DNA of 22,131 bases from Candidatus Aminicenantota bacterium (GTDB lineage: Bacteria; Acidobacteriota; Aminicenantia; Aminicenantales; Aminicenantaceae): the NCBI GenBank assembly GCA_016926925.1, contig JAFGNQ010000450.1, positions 1 through 22,131 of the forward strand, read 5' to 3'. The number at the start of each line of letters is the position of its first letter. The first letter of the stretch is position 1. The notes below the pieces were generated by a model. That model was given only the letters and a program-made list of their open reading frames with translations, was not told the DNA's origin and ran no database searches. Below, one piece after another: positions 6,230 to 14,499 of the stretch. Both the position numbers and the translations under genes were made by a program.

Positions 6230-8605
6230 ATGCTGAAAAGCTATTTTTTAACTGCTATCAGAAATATTAAAAGACAAAAGACGTATTCCCTCATCATCAT
6301 AATCGGATTAGCCGTCGGAATGGCGGGTTTCGCCCTGTTTGCCCTCACCGCAGGAACGAAGCTGAATTCGGATAAGTTCCACAAAGACGCCGGGAGAATT
6401 TTCACCTTGGTTCAGGTGACTCAAGTGGATAACAAGGATGAAAGACACAGCGCATTTCTTCCCGCTCCTCTGATATCCGATTTAAATAAGGAATTCCCGG
6501 AAGTCGAGGATGCTGTCCGGATTTTTCCCGTTCCACGCCTTTCCGTCAAACGAAACAAAAACAGTTTTATTGAAGAAGGAATACTGTTCGTCGACCCTAA
6601 TTTCTTCAGCTTTTTTTCATTTAGCTTGGCCTCTGGAGATTCACAGACAGCCCTTGCCAAACCTTATTCGATGGTGATCTCCGAGGCTGCGGCGGAAAAA
6701 TATTTCGGGACTGAAGATCCCATCGGAAAAGTCTTGACTTTGGACAATCGTGTCGATGTCACTGTCACGGGAATAGCCAGAACTGTCCCCAGAACATCTT
6801 CGATCCGCTTCGACATTCTCGTCTCTATGGAGACAAGCCGGATTCTGTTCGGTCTTTTGGACGATTGGAAAGAGAGCCGGCATACGGGATTTTGGAAACT
6901 CCCCAAAGGTATGAAAAAAGACCAGCTTGAAACGAGGTTCCCTTCTGTCATCGATAAATACTATTCCGATCCCGACCGGGCACCCGAACGCATGTACCTT
7001 TTTTCCCTTTTGGACGTCCGGTTGAAAGGCGACCACATCGCTTCGCCTATGGCCAGCAGCAACATGGCCGGCGTGTTTATCCTCTTCTTTGTCGGCATCT
7101 TGCTGCTTCTGGTCGTCTCCGTGAATTTCATCAACCTGTCCACGACCCGCTACATGCATCGGCTCAGGGAAATCGGTATGCGCAAGGTCATCGGCGCCCG
7201 CCGGTCACAGTTGATTCGGCAATTCCTGGGAGAAGCCATCCTTCTGGCCGTTCTCGCTTTGCCGGTAGCGATCGTTCTATATGAGTTCATAAGCCCAATT
7301 TTCACGTCTTACATAGGAGTCGGTTCGAACATTTCGCGGTCTATTTTCCAATATCCATTCCTCCTGAAATACCTTGTCGCCGCCGCTCTTCTCACCGGAT
7401 TTTTCTCCGGAATTTATCCCGCGTTTTTCGTGTCTTCTTTTCGACCGACACAGGTGTTGAAGGGGAGTTTCAAACCGGGGCGGAAGAGACGCCGTGGCAG
7501 CAGGGCCATGATAGTCTTTCAATTTTCTGTTTCGATTATCCTTATCATTTTGGCCGGAACCATGAAGGATCAATTCAAAGTGCTTTTGAACGCCGATTTG
7601 GGCTATGACAGAAGCCGTGTGGCTGTTGTTGAAATTCCCGTTGATGCCGGTTCCAAGCGTGAACTCCTGCAATCTGAAATTTTACGGCATCCGAAAGTCC
7701 TCGCCGTTTCAGCTTCGGCATCCCTTCCGGTCGTTTGGGATTCCCCGGGTTTGGTCAGACCGCCGGATAAACCCGAAGCCGATGCCCTGACTATGGAGGC
7801 ATATGGCGTGGATTATGACTTTGTCGAGGTGCTCGGCATAAAAACCTTGAAGGGGAGGAGCTTTGCCAGAGAGTATGATGACCGGAACAGTTTCATCCTC
7901 GGCGAAACGGCCGTGAAAAGGCTTCAGTGGGAAGATCCTTTAGGCAAGGAATTGGTTGTCGGCGATAAAAAAGGCCGTGTCGTGGGCGTGACCGGGGATT
8001 TCTTGTTCGGCGATATCGGTTTCGAAATTCCGCCTGCAGTCCTCTATTTGGAACAGCAGAATCTGAACACCATGTTAGTCAAACTATCATCCGAAGACAG
8101 CTTTTCTGAAGTGCGCAGACTGATAAAAGAGCTGTGGCTCATCCATGCGCCGGAATTTCCTTTTGAGTGCCAAACACTGGAGACTCACTTCAGTACCTTT
8201 TTCGACCTCCTTTCCAATATTGCCGGATTTCTCAATATCATCGGGATTTTGGCTGTCTTTTTCTCGTGTCTCGGCCTGCTTGGATTGACTTCCTACATGG
8301 TGGAACGGAGAACAAAAGAAATCGGAGTGCGAAAGATACTCGGTGCCTCTCTCTTCCAGATAAACTGGTCGATTCTCAAAGAGTTCATCTTTCTCGTCGC
8401 CATCGCCAATATCATTGCATTGGGGTTGATCTATTTCGGCTGGAACCGGGTTCTTCAAACGGGGTTGCTTTACCTGGAAAAGATCAGCGCTTGGACGTAT
8501 GCTTTTGCTGTATTTGTTTCGTTGTTCATGGCCTTTTTTGCCGTCGTCTCCCAAACTTTTAAGGCAGCCCGGGCTAATCCTGTGAGCTCCCTTCGGTATG
8601 AATGA
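6230..8605 (+). CDS. FtsX/MacB-type permease with two FtsX domains (791 aa)
   Basis: The frame is open from 6095, but the start is ATG 6230: AAGGAG lies 8 nt upstream and the protein then begins MLKSYFLTAIRNIKRQKTYS, the usual opening of this family. Order of parts: membrane helix about 17-40; extracytoplasmic MacB-type core about 45-270; first FtsX domain about 278-415 with REIGMRKVIGARRSQLIRQF; a second helix about 425-442; a second extracytoplasmic domain; and a last FtsX domain about 655-785 with RRTKEIGVRKILGAS and a C-terminal ARANPVSSLRYE. It resembles the duplicated permeases common in Bacteroidota, Acidobacteriota and relatives. Partners of the MacA/MacB, LolCDE or BceAB kind use an ATPase; none is encoded in this window. 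It sits 11 nt after the HAAS/sensor gene. A role in export, lipoprotein transfer or stress sensing is possible. Confidence 0.9.
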   Translation: MLKSYFLTAIRNIKRQKTYSLIIIIGLAVGMAGFALFALTAGTKLNSDKFHKDAGRIFTLVQVTQVDNKDERHSAFLPAPLISDLNKEFPEVEDAVRIFPVPRLSVKRNKNSFIEEGILFVDPNFFSFFSFSLASGDSQTALAKPYSMVISEAAAEKYFGTEDPIGKVLTLDNRVDVTVTGIARTVPRTSSIRFDILVSMETSRILFGLLDDWKESRHTGFWKLPKGMKKDQLETRFPSVIDKYYSDPDRAPERMYLFSLLDVRLKGDHIASPMASSNMAGVFILFFVGILLLLVVSVNFINLSTTRYMHRLREIGMRKVIGARRSQLIRQFLGEAILLAVLALPVAIVLYEFISPIFTSYIGVGSNISRSIFQYPFLLKYLVAAALLTGFFSGIYPAFFVSSFRPTQVLKGSFKPGRKRRRGSRAMIVFQFSVSIILIILAGTMKDQFKVLLNADLGYDRSRVAVVEIPVDAGSKRELLQSEILRHPKVLAVSASASLPVVWDSPGLVRPPDKPEADALTMEAYGVDYDFVEVLGIKTLKGRSFAREYDDRNSFILGETAVKRLQWEDPLGKELVVGDKKGRVVGVTGDFLFGDIGFEIPPAVLYLEQQNLNTMLVKLSSEDSFSEVRRLIKELWLIHAPEFPFECQTLETHFSTFFDLLSNIAGFLNIIGILAVFFSCLGLLGLTSYMVERRTKEIGVRKILGASLFQINWSILKEFIFLVAIANIIALGLIYFGWNRVLQTGLLYLEKISAWTYAFAVFVSLFMAFFAVVSQTFKAARANPVSSLRYE

Positions 8606-8679
8606 AATGCGGGATTCATATCTTTTTTATGTCTGTAAAATGAAAGAAGTCCACCATGTTGATTTGGAGTTGAACCGAA

Positions 8680-9567
8680 ATGATTGATAGTGTAGAAGAA
8701 TACCTCATAAAACTTAAAGCCGAACTTGATGGATGTGACTCTGCACTCATCCAGGATGCCATGTCCGATGCTGAAGAGCATTTGCGATCCGCCCTCATCA
8801 CAGCCCGGGATGAGGCTTCCACTGGTTCTGAGACAGAAACTCTCCGGTCGATCATCGGCAAATACGGTGACCCGAAGGAAATCGCTGCGGCTTACAAAGA
8901 CATGGAATCCCGCATGGCTCTTGGATTCATACCTTCGAGAGTGCCTGCTGAACGCAATTTTATCTCAAGGTTCTTCGGCATTTTCTCTGATCCCCGAGCC
9001 TGGGGAGCCGCTCTGTATATGCTGATATCCGGTTTGACCGGAACAGTTTTCGGCCTTTGGGGCATTTTGGGTGCAGTGGTTTCGGCCCCCTTGTTTCTTT
9101 TCATTATCGGGCTCCCCATGACCGGACTTTTCCTTCTCTCCATTAGAGGTATAGGCTTGATCGAGGGGCGAATTGTCGAGGCTTTCCTCGGTGTCCGGAT
9201 GCCCAGGAAACCTCTTTTTTCCAGGAAAGACCTGAGTTTGTCGGATAAATTCAAATCCCTCATCGCGGAATCCCACACCTGGAAGTCTTTTGTTTATATT
9301 GTGCTCCTTTTTCCTCTAGGCTGGATTTATTGTTTATCGATTCTGTTTTTCTTTTTTATGTCCGTCTGTTTTATTCTGTCACCCCTGCTCGAACTGGTGC
9401 TTCACCTGCCCCTGGAACTGTTCGGATTTGAGGCGTACACTCCTGTTTGGTTCCTTCCCGTTGTCGTGATCTCCGGTCTTTTCCTGCTGCCGATCACATT
9501 TCACCTGGCAAAATGGGTAGGGTCCTTTCAAGGCCGCTTCGCCAAGCACATGCTCGTCAGGAAATAG
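8680..9567 (+). CDS. HAAS-domain plus sensor-domain membrane protein, copy 2 (295 aa)
   Basis: ATG 8680 follows GGAG (8666-8669) at 10 nt, a weaker ribosome site than for copy 1. The protein aligns without gaps to the product of 5325-6218 over at least 200 residues. Shared blocks include KYGDPKEIAAAYK (61-73), AWGAALY (107-113), FIIGLPMTGLFLLSIRGIGL (141-160), EGRIVEAFLGVRMPRKPLF (162-180) and the C-terminal FAKHMLVRK. The HAAS helices occupy 1-76 and the sensor membrane segments about 100-280. The two diverge most in the last membrane hairpin (about 215-260), which might bind different signals or partners. The 74-nt gap after the permease has no terminator, so it is probably the last gene of the same operon. 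Confidence 0.83.
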   Translation: MIDSVEEYLIKLKAELDGCDSALIQDAMSDAEEHLRSALITARDEASTGSETETLRSIIGKYGDPKEIAAAYKDMESRMALGFIPSRVPAERNFISRFFGIFSDPRAWGAALYMLISGLTGTVFGLWGILGAVVSAPLFLFIIGLPMTGLFLLSIRGIGLIEGRIVEAFLGVRMPRKPLFSRKDLSLSDKFKSLIAESHTWKSFVYIVLLFPLGWIYCLSILFFFFMSVCFILSPLLELVLHLPLELFGFEAYTPVWFLPVVVISGLFLLPITFHLAKWVGSFQGRFAKHMLVRK

Positions 9568-9742
9568 GGCTCCGGAAAAACTCACATTTGCTTCGCAAAC
9601 TGCCTTGCTGAATTGGTAAGGAGAACAATAAGGACGGCTTTGTCGTGCTGGCACTCCGAGATGATACGGGCTCTGTATATATTAAAAAACAACTCTATTC
9701 CGCCAAATGTATAGCTTTTTTATTGGAATCGGCTCAAAATTA

Positions 9743-9771
9743 TTGCAGTCTTTAATGCTGTGTATTATATA
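9743..9771 (+). promoter_or_regulatory. Candidate promoter for the methyltransferase-like gene
   Basis: TTGCAG (9743-9748), a 17-nt spacer, then TATATA (9766-9771), with TATAAG overlapping at 9768. It lies about 25 nt before the ATG at 9798, so the leader would be short. The 230-bp gap before it holds no gene, and the only hairpin seen is TTTGC-TTC-GCAAA just after the previous stop. Confidence 0.4.
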
Positions 9772-9797
9772 AGCGTTAAGCCCGATAAGGAGATACG

Positions 9798-10487
9798 ATG
9801 AACGGTGATAAGCATTCAAGGAGCCGGTTGATCAAAATAGTGTCTCTGCGGCTTCTCGGTGCTATCCTTCTGCTGCCCGCTATATTCTTCCTGCCTGCGG
9901 GAACCTTTGCCTACTGGGAAGCATGGCTGTATTCAGCCATCCTTTTCTTTGCCATGTTTCTCGTTTTGCTCTATTTGCTTAAAAACGATCCCGAGCTGCT
10001 GGAACGAAGAATGAAGACGAGAGAAAAAGAAGCGGAACAAAAATTGATCATCAAAATCTCGTCTCTCTACTTTCTCCTTGCCTTCTTGCTTCCGGGCTTC
10101 GATAAGCGTTTTGGGTGGTCGCATGTTCCCGTTGTCCTGGTCATTGCTGCAGATGTTCTTGTATTGCTGGGCTACGGCATGTTTTTTCTGGTGTTGAGAG
10201 AAAACAGCTACGCATCCCGTATCATACAAGTGGAGAGTGAGCAGAGGGTAATCAGCAGCGGGCCGTATTCCTTAGTCCGCCACCCCATGTATCTGGGAAT
10301 AATGTTGATGTATAGCCTTTCTCCGCTGGCGCTGGGATCCTATTGGGCATTGATCCCTTCGCTGTTGATTCTTCCTATTTTAGTGGCAAGAATACTCAAT
10401 GAAGAACGTGTACTGGGGAGAGAACTGGAAGGATATCAAGAATACGTGAAAAAGACTAAATATCGCCTCATTCCCGGCATTTGGTAG
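9798..10487 (+). CDS. Isoprenylcysteine carboxyl methyltransferase-family membrane protein (229 aa)
   Basis: ATG 9798 is preceded by AAGGAG at 5-nt spacing. The protein has about five membrane segments (roughly 16-34, 41-61, 87-99, 110-134, 165-198). The C-terminal half carries the ICMT/PEMT signature: SGPYSLVRHPMYLG (154-167), then NEERVLGRELEGYQEYVKK (201-219) and YRLIPGIW at the end. In characterised members these regions bind S-adenosylmethionine and place the methyl acceptor at the membrane face. Bacteria generally lack prenylated CaaX proteins, so the substrate is probably a lipid or small hydrophobic thiol or amine. The length is normal for bacterial members. It has its own candidate promoter and appears separate from the upstream PadR module. 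Confidence 0.85.
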   Translation: MNGDKHSRSRLIKIVSLRLLGAILLLPAIFFLPAGTFAYWEAWLYSAILFFAMFLVLLYLLKNDPELLERRMKTREKEAEQKLIIKISSLYFLLAFLLPGFDKRFGWSHVPVVLVIAADVLVLLGYGMFFLVLRENSYASRIIQVESEQRVISSGPYSLVRHPMYLGIMLMYSLSPLALGSYWALIPSLLILPILVARILNEERVLGRELEGYQEYVKKTKYRLIPGIW

Positions 10488-10503
10488 TTCTGCTTCTTCT
10501 CCG

Positions 10504-10764
10504 ATATCAAAGGAAACATCGACGTATGCCGCCCTACCCGGCCAGCCGGAAGCCGAGCTTGTGCCGTATAAAGGAACTGGGTTCAACGTGAAGAATGCAA
10601 CCCATATCAGCATCGAATTCATCATAGGTGAATCCGGAGCTGTCACTGAGGCTAAAATAAATCAGGGAGGAACAGCCCTCTCCGCCAAGAAAAAAAATAG
10701 GGGCTGGAATCTTCCCTTCAGATTCATGTGCGGTATCTTTATATTGTATTCGTTATTGCGGTGA
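10504..10764 (+). pseudogene. C-terminal remnant of a serine hydrolase (DUF3471-like tail)
   Basis: Right after the methyltransferase stop, a plus frame reads TYAALPGQPEAELVPYKGTG, FNVKNATHISIEFIIGESGA and VTEAKINQGGTALSAKKK. This is the pattern of the C-terminal beta module of class C beta-lactamase-fold hydrolases (sveF...d.sGkVtel...Q.G...akrk). The catalytic domain with SxxK, YxN and HGG is absent, there is no ribosome site, and the frame continues past the conserved part as an unrelated tail to 10764. This is what remains after deletion of the 5' part of a gene. The homologous part is about 10504-10704. Confidence 0.6.
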
Positions 10765-10771
10765 GCCTGGT

Positions 10772-10799
10772 TTGAAATTTGAGCTAAAGCTGTTATAAT
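10772..10799 (+). promoter_or_regulatory. Extended -10 promoter of the 78-aa gene
   Basis: TTGAAA (10772-10777), a 16-nt spacer and perfect TATAAT (10794-10799), preceded by TGT, which makes an extended -10. It predicts a start near 10806 and a leader of about 85 nt before ATG 10892. It is among the best promoter matches in the window. Confidence 0.55.
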
Positions 10800-10891
10800 T
10801 TAACTTGCTCTTATTTCGTGCCAATGCAGTGGGGCAGCGGGGTTTGGTTCTGAAATTGAGCAGATGAATTCTATACGCCAAGGGCAAGTGA

Positions 10892-11128
10892 ATGAAAACT
10901 GATGATGAGAAGGACTTTTTTCTAACGGTTGATAAGCTCCAGTGGGCATTGGGCGAATCTCTATTCCGGGCAAAAAAACTGGAAGAGATCCTCGACAGCT
11001 ATCCCAAATTGGGTGCTAAATTTGATAAGGACGTGAGGGAACTCGTCAAAACACTGACTGAAATTTCTTTTCTCTACCGGCACAAGATCGCCGACAACAT
11101 CAAGACAACGTTTCCTAAAATGCTTTAG
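10892..11128 (+). CDS. Hypothetical small alpha-helical protein (78 aa)
   Basis: I do not recognise this family. ATG 10892 is preceded by AAGGG at 7-nt spacing, and an extended -10 promoter lies about 90 nt upstream; both favour a real gene. The product is highly charged, has no Cys, and appears wholly helical, with a likely amphipathic run at residues 22-62 (SLFRAKKLEEILDSYPKLGA and KDVRELVKTLTEISFLYRHK). No signal peptide or membrane segment is seen, so it should be cytoplasmic. It is convergent with the MATE gene (90-nt gap, no clear terminator). A small adaptor or regulator is possible but unsupported. Confidence 0.55.
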   Translation: MKTDDEKDFFLTVDKLQWALGESLFRAKKLEEILDSYPKLGAKFDKDVRELVKTLTEISFLYRHKIADNIKTTFPKML

Positions 11129-11218
11129 CCGTTCGCAGGCCGCATCGAAGATAAAAATTAAGAATTTTGAGCTCCACACCTGTCCCTCAGCCTGCTCAGG
11201 CAATAACCGAAACCAACC

Positions 11219-12562
11219 CTAAGCCTTGCACGGAGTGAAGATGCTTTGCTTGGCTAAAATCCCGAGTGTAAGCCCCCTGGCAGCCATGAACAGGGTCATG
11301 GCCAACCATAAACCGTGGTTTCCGAGCGGGGATATGAAAAGATAATAAGAGGGGAGAAAAACGCCGATTGTAGCCAGGAGCATCATATTCCGCATGGGAA
11401 CCGTTGCTGTGGCGCCTATGTAAACGCCGTCCCACATGAAAGCTATCGCCCCCGCCAAGGTCACCAATGCCGTCCACCAGAAGTAGGGAACAGCAGCCAG
11501 AATGATGTTCGGTTGGTCGGTGAAAATCCTGAGAAGAGCTCTCCCGAAAAGGCCGTATGCCGCGGCGAATACGGCTCCGAACCCGCATCCCCAGATAAAG
11601 AGCAGACGAACGATTCGTTTCAAGCGCAAAAGATCTTTGGCTCCCATAAAACGCCCGACAAGGCTTTCTGCGGCGTAAGCGAAGCCGTCCACGGCATAGG
11701 CCATAAAGGACATATATTGATAGAGGATCTGGTTGGCCGCCAGGATCAAAGAGCCCTGAGCAGCGGAAGCGGAGGTGAAAAATGCGAAGACAAAAACCAG
11801 GCTGATGGTCCTGATGAAAATATCGCCGTTAACGGCGAAGAAGTGCTTCATGGCTGCCAACTGAAGAATACGGCGGCGTTCAAGCAGATGGAAAAAATAT
11901 CGATATCTGGTGAAGAACATCCCGGCCGCGAGGGCCAGACCCAAGTACTGGGCACAGACAGTACCCAAGGCTACTCCATCCGATTTCATTCCCAATTGAA
12001 AAACGAAGAATATGTTGAACAGAATGTTCATTCCGTTTACGAATATAGTCAATCCCATGGGATAACGTGCGTTCTGCATGCCCAGAAACCAACCATGAAA
12101 GGCGTACAATCCCAAAGTGGCCGGTGCTGCGTAAATGCGGATCATGAAATACTCTCTGGCGATTGCCTCTACGGTCGGTTCTCCCTGGAGAAGGGTGAAA
12201 CCGATCCAGGCGATCGCATACTGGAGAGCGATGATTATGATGCTGCTCCAAAGAGCGACCAGCAATCCGCGGCCTAAAATGGACGCGCATTCCTTATCAT
12301 CCTCTCTACCGAAAGCCTGGGCGGTCAGGCCGGTGGTTCCCATACGCAAAAAACCGAATCCCCAATAGATGAAATTGAAGAGGATGCTGCCGAGTGCGAC
12401 GGCTCCGATGTAGATCTCGGATTCCAGGCGCCCCATGAGGGCCGTGTCCACCATGCCCAGAAGAGGTATGGAAATGTTGCTCAGGATATTGGGGATAGCC
12501 AGACGCAGGATCTCCCGGTTCATGTTTACCTGTGCTGATTCTTCAATCTTTTGTGTTTGCAT
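11219..12562 (-). CDS. MATE-family multidrug/cation antiporter, DinF-like (447 aa)
   Basis: Possible starts are TTG 12577, ATG 12562 and ATG 12523. None has a strong ribosome site; GGGG 9 nt before 12562 makes that the best choice. After a short polar N-terminus, the frame shows twelve membrane helices in two six-helix halves. NREILRLAIPNILSNISIPL opens the first, followed by GMVDTALMGRLESEIYIGAV, the conserved first-helix D of DinF-type MATE proteins, and FLRMGTTGLTAQAFGR. The second half carries ANQILYQYMSFMAYAVDGFA and YAAESLVGRFMG. MATE proteins export cationic drugs or metabolites in exchange for Na+ or H+. It is encoded 191 nt downstream of the minus-strand serine hydrolase and may have its own promoter there, though none was convincing. 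Confidence 0.92.
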   Translation of the reverse strand: MQTQKIEESAQVNMNREILRLAIPNILSNISIPLLGMVDTALMGRLESEIYIGAVALGSILFNFIYWGFGFLRMGTTGLTAQAFGREDDKECASILGRGLLVALWSSIIIIALQYAIAWIGFTLLQGEPTVEAIAREYFMIRIYAAPATLGLYAFHGWFLGMQNARYPMGLTIFVNGMNILFNIFFVFQLGMKSDGVALGTVCAQYLGLALAAGMFFTRYRYFFHLLERRRILQLAAMKHFFAVNGDIFIRTISLVFVFAFFTSASAAQGSLILAANQILYQYMSFMAYAVDGFAYAAESLVGRFMGAKDLLRLKRIVRLLFIWGCGFGAVFAAAYGLFGRALLRIFTDQPNIILAAVPYFWWTALVTLAGAIAFMWDGVYIGATATVPMRNMMLLATIGVFLPSYYLFISPLGNHGLWLAMTLFMAARGLTLGILAKQSIFTPCKA

Positions 12563-12753
12563 GTGAATGTGCCCCAAGCTTTTAAGGGCAATCCGCTAAA
12601 AGCCCGTATAGCACACGGATTTCGTGCAGTCAATCTCGGTTGGATGGCCAAAGGCTCAATTCCGGAGCTGGAGCATTCCCGTCCCGGATACTTTATAATG
12701 AAAGATCAGCGGCTCTATAATGAGCTGTGTGAAGGGCTTGCTAATATTTCAGA

Positions 12754-14232
12754 CTATTTGACTCTTTCGATAAGCTCCCCGATTTTTCTGGCAACCGGAC
12801 TGGCTCCCATGTCGTAGTTGGAAAGCACGGCGACGATGTATCCTCTGTCGAGATAAATATCCAACTTGCCGTTAATCCCGGGAAAGCCGCCGCCGTGACC
12901 GACCACTTTTCCCTTGGGTCCTTCTTCTACTTGGAAACCATAGCCGTAGTTTGCGCCTAAATAGTCTGTCCAGAGCTTTTCGAGAGATTCCTTTGAGACC
13001 AGTTTTCCCGATTTCAAGGCCAAGGCGAAGCGGTGCAGATCGCCTACTGTGGAAAAACCTCCGCCGGCCGGGCCGCCTTTGACGACGTGCATGAAAATGT
13101 TGTTTTTCCATTTCCAGGGACGGCTTCGTTCCGGGCTGTATCCGATGGCCAGGTTTTCGACAGGATAGTCCATCTCAAAGCTGTCCGAATTTTTCATACC
13201 GGCGGGCTCATATATATTCTTTCTTATGTAATCGAAATAACTCCCTTCGGTGATGCTCTCGATCACGACTCCAAGAAGAAACATTCCCGTGTTGCTGTAT
13301 TGAAAACGTTTCCCCGGTTCAAAGGCAGGTTTTTCGTCTTTGATCAAAGGCTTATAGTCATCGACGTCGCGATACAGAAGCCGCGATCCGTTCATGAACT
13401 TTTCGTTGAAGTAGCTGCCCAGTCCTGAAGAATGGGTGAGCAGATGATGGATGGTGATCCTGTCGGTGATCTCTCTGGGAAGCCAGGATTCGTCAACGTA
13501 CTTGCTGATAGGATCCTCGAAAGAGAGTTTGCCCTCCTCCGCCAGCCTAACGATGGAAGTGGCCGTAAACATTTTGTTCATGGAACCCAGGTTGAATTTG
13601 GTATCTATGTTGTTCGGGACATGGAATCGTTTGCTGGCCTCCCCGCAGACGAATGTATAGAGAATGTTTTCATCTTTGGCGACGAGAAGAGTTCCGGAAA
13701 AAACATCCTTATCACACAGGCGCTCCATCATCTCTCGGGTTTGCCGAAGGAATTCTTCTTCAGAAATGTCCGGCTCGCTCACATTAGAGGGCGTCCGTGC
13801 GTAGTTGAATTGAAGGTCGTCGACGAGATACGCTTCCGATCCGTCGAAGCGCAAGGTAAATGCCCGCCAGCTATCGAAATTGTGATCCTTGACGATAATG
13901 ACAGTCTCTCCCTTGCGTTCGGGAACATAAGTGCGGATGCTGTGAAATGCGAGCCCCCCAGTTTCTTGAAATACTCCCAGAATGAATTCGATGTGGCGGT
14001 CCACAGGAGCGAAATTGCGAAATTTCTCGGTGCATTCCTCTTCCATGAAGCGGCGGATCCTATCGGGATCGTTGGCGTTGACGGTGTCGATTATGGACTG
14101 AATCCGTTCGCCTTTTTTCCCCGGGGGCATGACCGATTCATCATGAAAGCCGGTCTCCCCGGTTCTCTGCGCAAAGGATATTTGCAGCAAAAACAAGCAA
14201 ATCAAGAGCGAAAAGAATGTTTTTCGAGTCAT
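12754..14232 (-). CDS. Secreted serine hydrolase with extra N-terminal domain (492 aa)
   Basis: ATG 14232 follows GGAGG at 8-nt spacing. Residues 4-21 are a signal peptide ending SFAQ. Residues about 40-145 form a separate alpha+beta domain (RIQSIIDTVNANDPDRIRRF then VIIVKDHNFDSWRAFTLRFD) that looks NTF2-like. The same arrangement is seen in other class C beta-lactamase-fold hydrolases of soil and sediment bacteria. The catalytic domain has all three motifs: S217-M-N-K220, Y312-S-N314 and H446-G-G448. It stops after the catalytic domain, unlike the 556/560-aa pair. A weak minus-strand promoter (GTTCAA 14325-14330 and ATCCTA 14303-14308 on the plus strand, 16 nt apart) may drive it. The substrate is unknown; peptidase or esterase activity in the periplasm is the family-based guess. 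Confidence 0.9.
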   Translation of the reverse strand: MTRKTFFSLLICLFLLQISFAQRTGETGFHDESVMPPGKKGERIQSIIDTVNANDPDRIRRFMEEECTEKFRNFAPVDRHIEFILGVFQETGGLAFHSIRTYVPERKGETVIIVKDHNFDSWRAFTLRFDGSEAYLVDDLQFNYARTPSNVSEPDISEEEFLRQTREMMERLCDKDVFSGTLLVAKDENILYTFVCGEASKRFHVPNNIDTKFNLGSMNKMFTATSIVRLAEEGKLSFEDPISKYVDESWLPREITDRITIHHLLTHSSGLGSYFNEKFMNGSRLLYRDVDDYKPLIKDEKPAFEPGKRFQYSNTGMFLLGVVIESITEGSYFDYIRKNIYEPAGMKNSDSFEMDYPVENLAIGYSPERSRPWKWKNNIFMHVVKGGPAGGGFSTVGDLHRFALALKSGKLVSKESLEKLWTDYLGANYGYGFQVEEGPKGKVVGHGGGFPGINGKLDIYLDRGYIVAVLSNYDMGASPVARKIGELIERVK

Positions 14233-14387
14233 GGGTGTGTCCTCCTCATGCGGATAAATTTGTATGAGCGAAATCTCAGTGAGGTATGTCTCGCTTTATT
14301 CTATCCTATTTTATTCTTAATTACGTTCAAATTTCTGAAAACGTTGCATCTTTCACTTTTTATACCGGTGATCTCTATGGTTTTCGC

Positions 14388-14408
14388 TTGATCATAGATC
14401 AGGATCAA
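14388..14408. promoter_or_regulatory. Dyad TTGATC-N9-GATCAA in a divergent intergenic region
   Basis: Perfect 6-bp arms at 14388-14393 and 14403-14408 lie between the divergent serine hydrolase and M20 amidohydrolase genes. The position fits a shared operator, but no regulator is encoded nearby. No strong promoter for the plus gene was found; TTGATG at 14447-14452 has only a poor -10 partner. Confidence 0.3.
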
Positions 14409-14499
14409 AAATAAGGGCATGAAAACCGAACGTATCGCTTTTTGGTTTGATGATTCCCGCCGTATGTGTTAATTAGTTTTAATAAGGAGGACAAGCACA

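Noticed and set aside
11129..11218. Possible terminator between the 78-aa gene and the MATE gene (AAAATT-AAG-AATTTT and GCCTG-CT-CAGGC)
   Set aside because: The stems are short or purely A-T, the loops are too small, and there is no T-tract in the right place.
12551..12817. Plus-strand 88-codon frame between the MATE and hydrolase genes
   Set aside because: It overlaps the ends of two strong minus-strand genes and has no start signal or recognisable motif.
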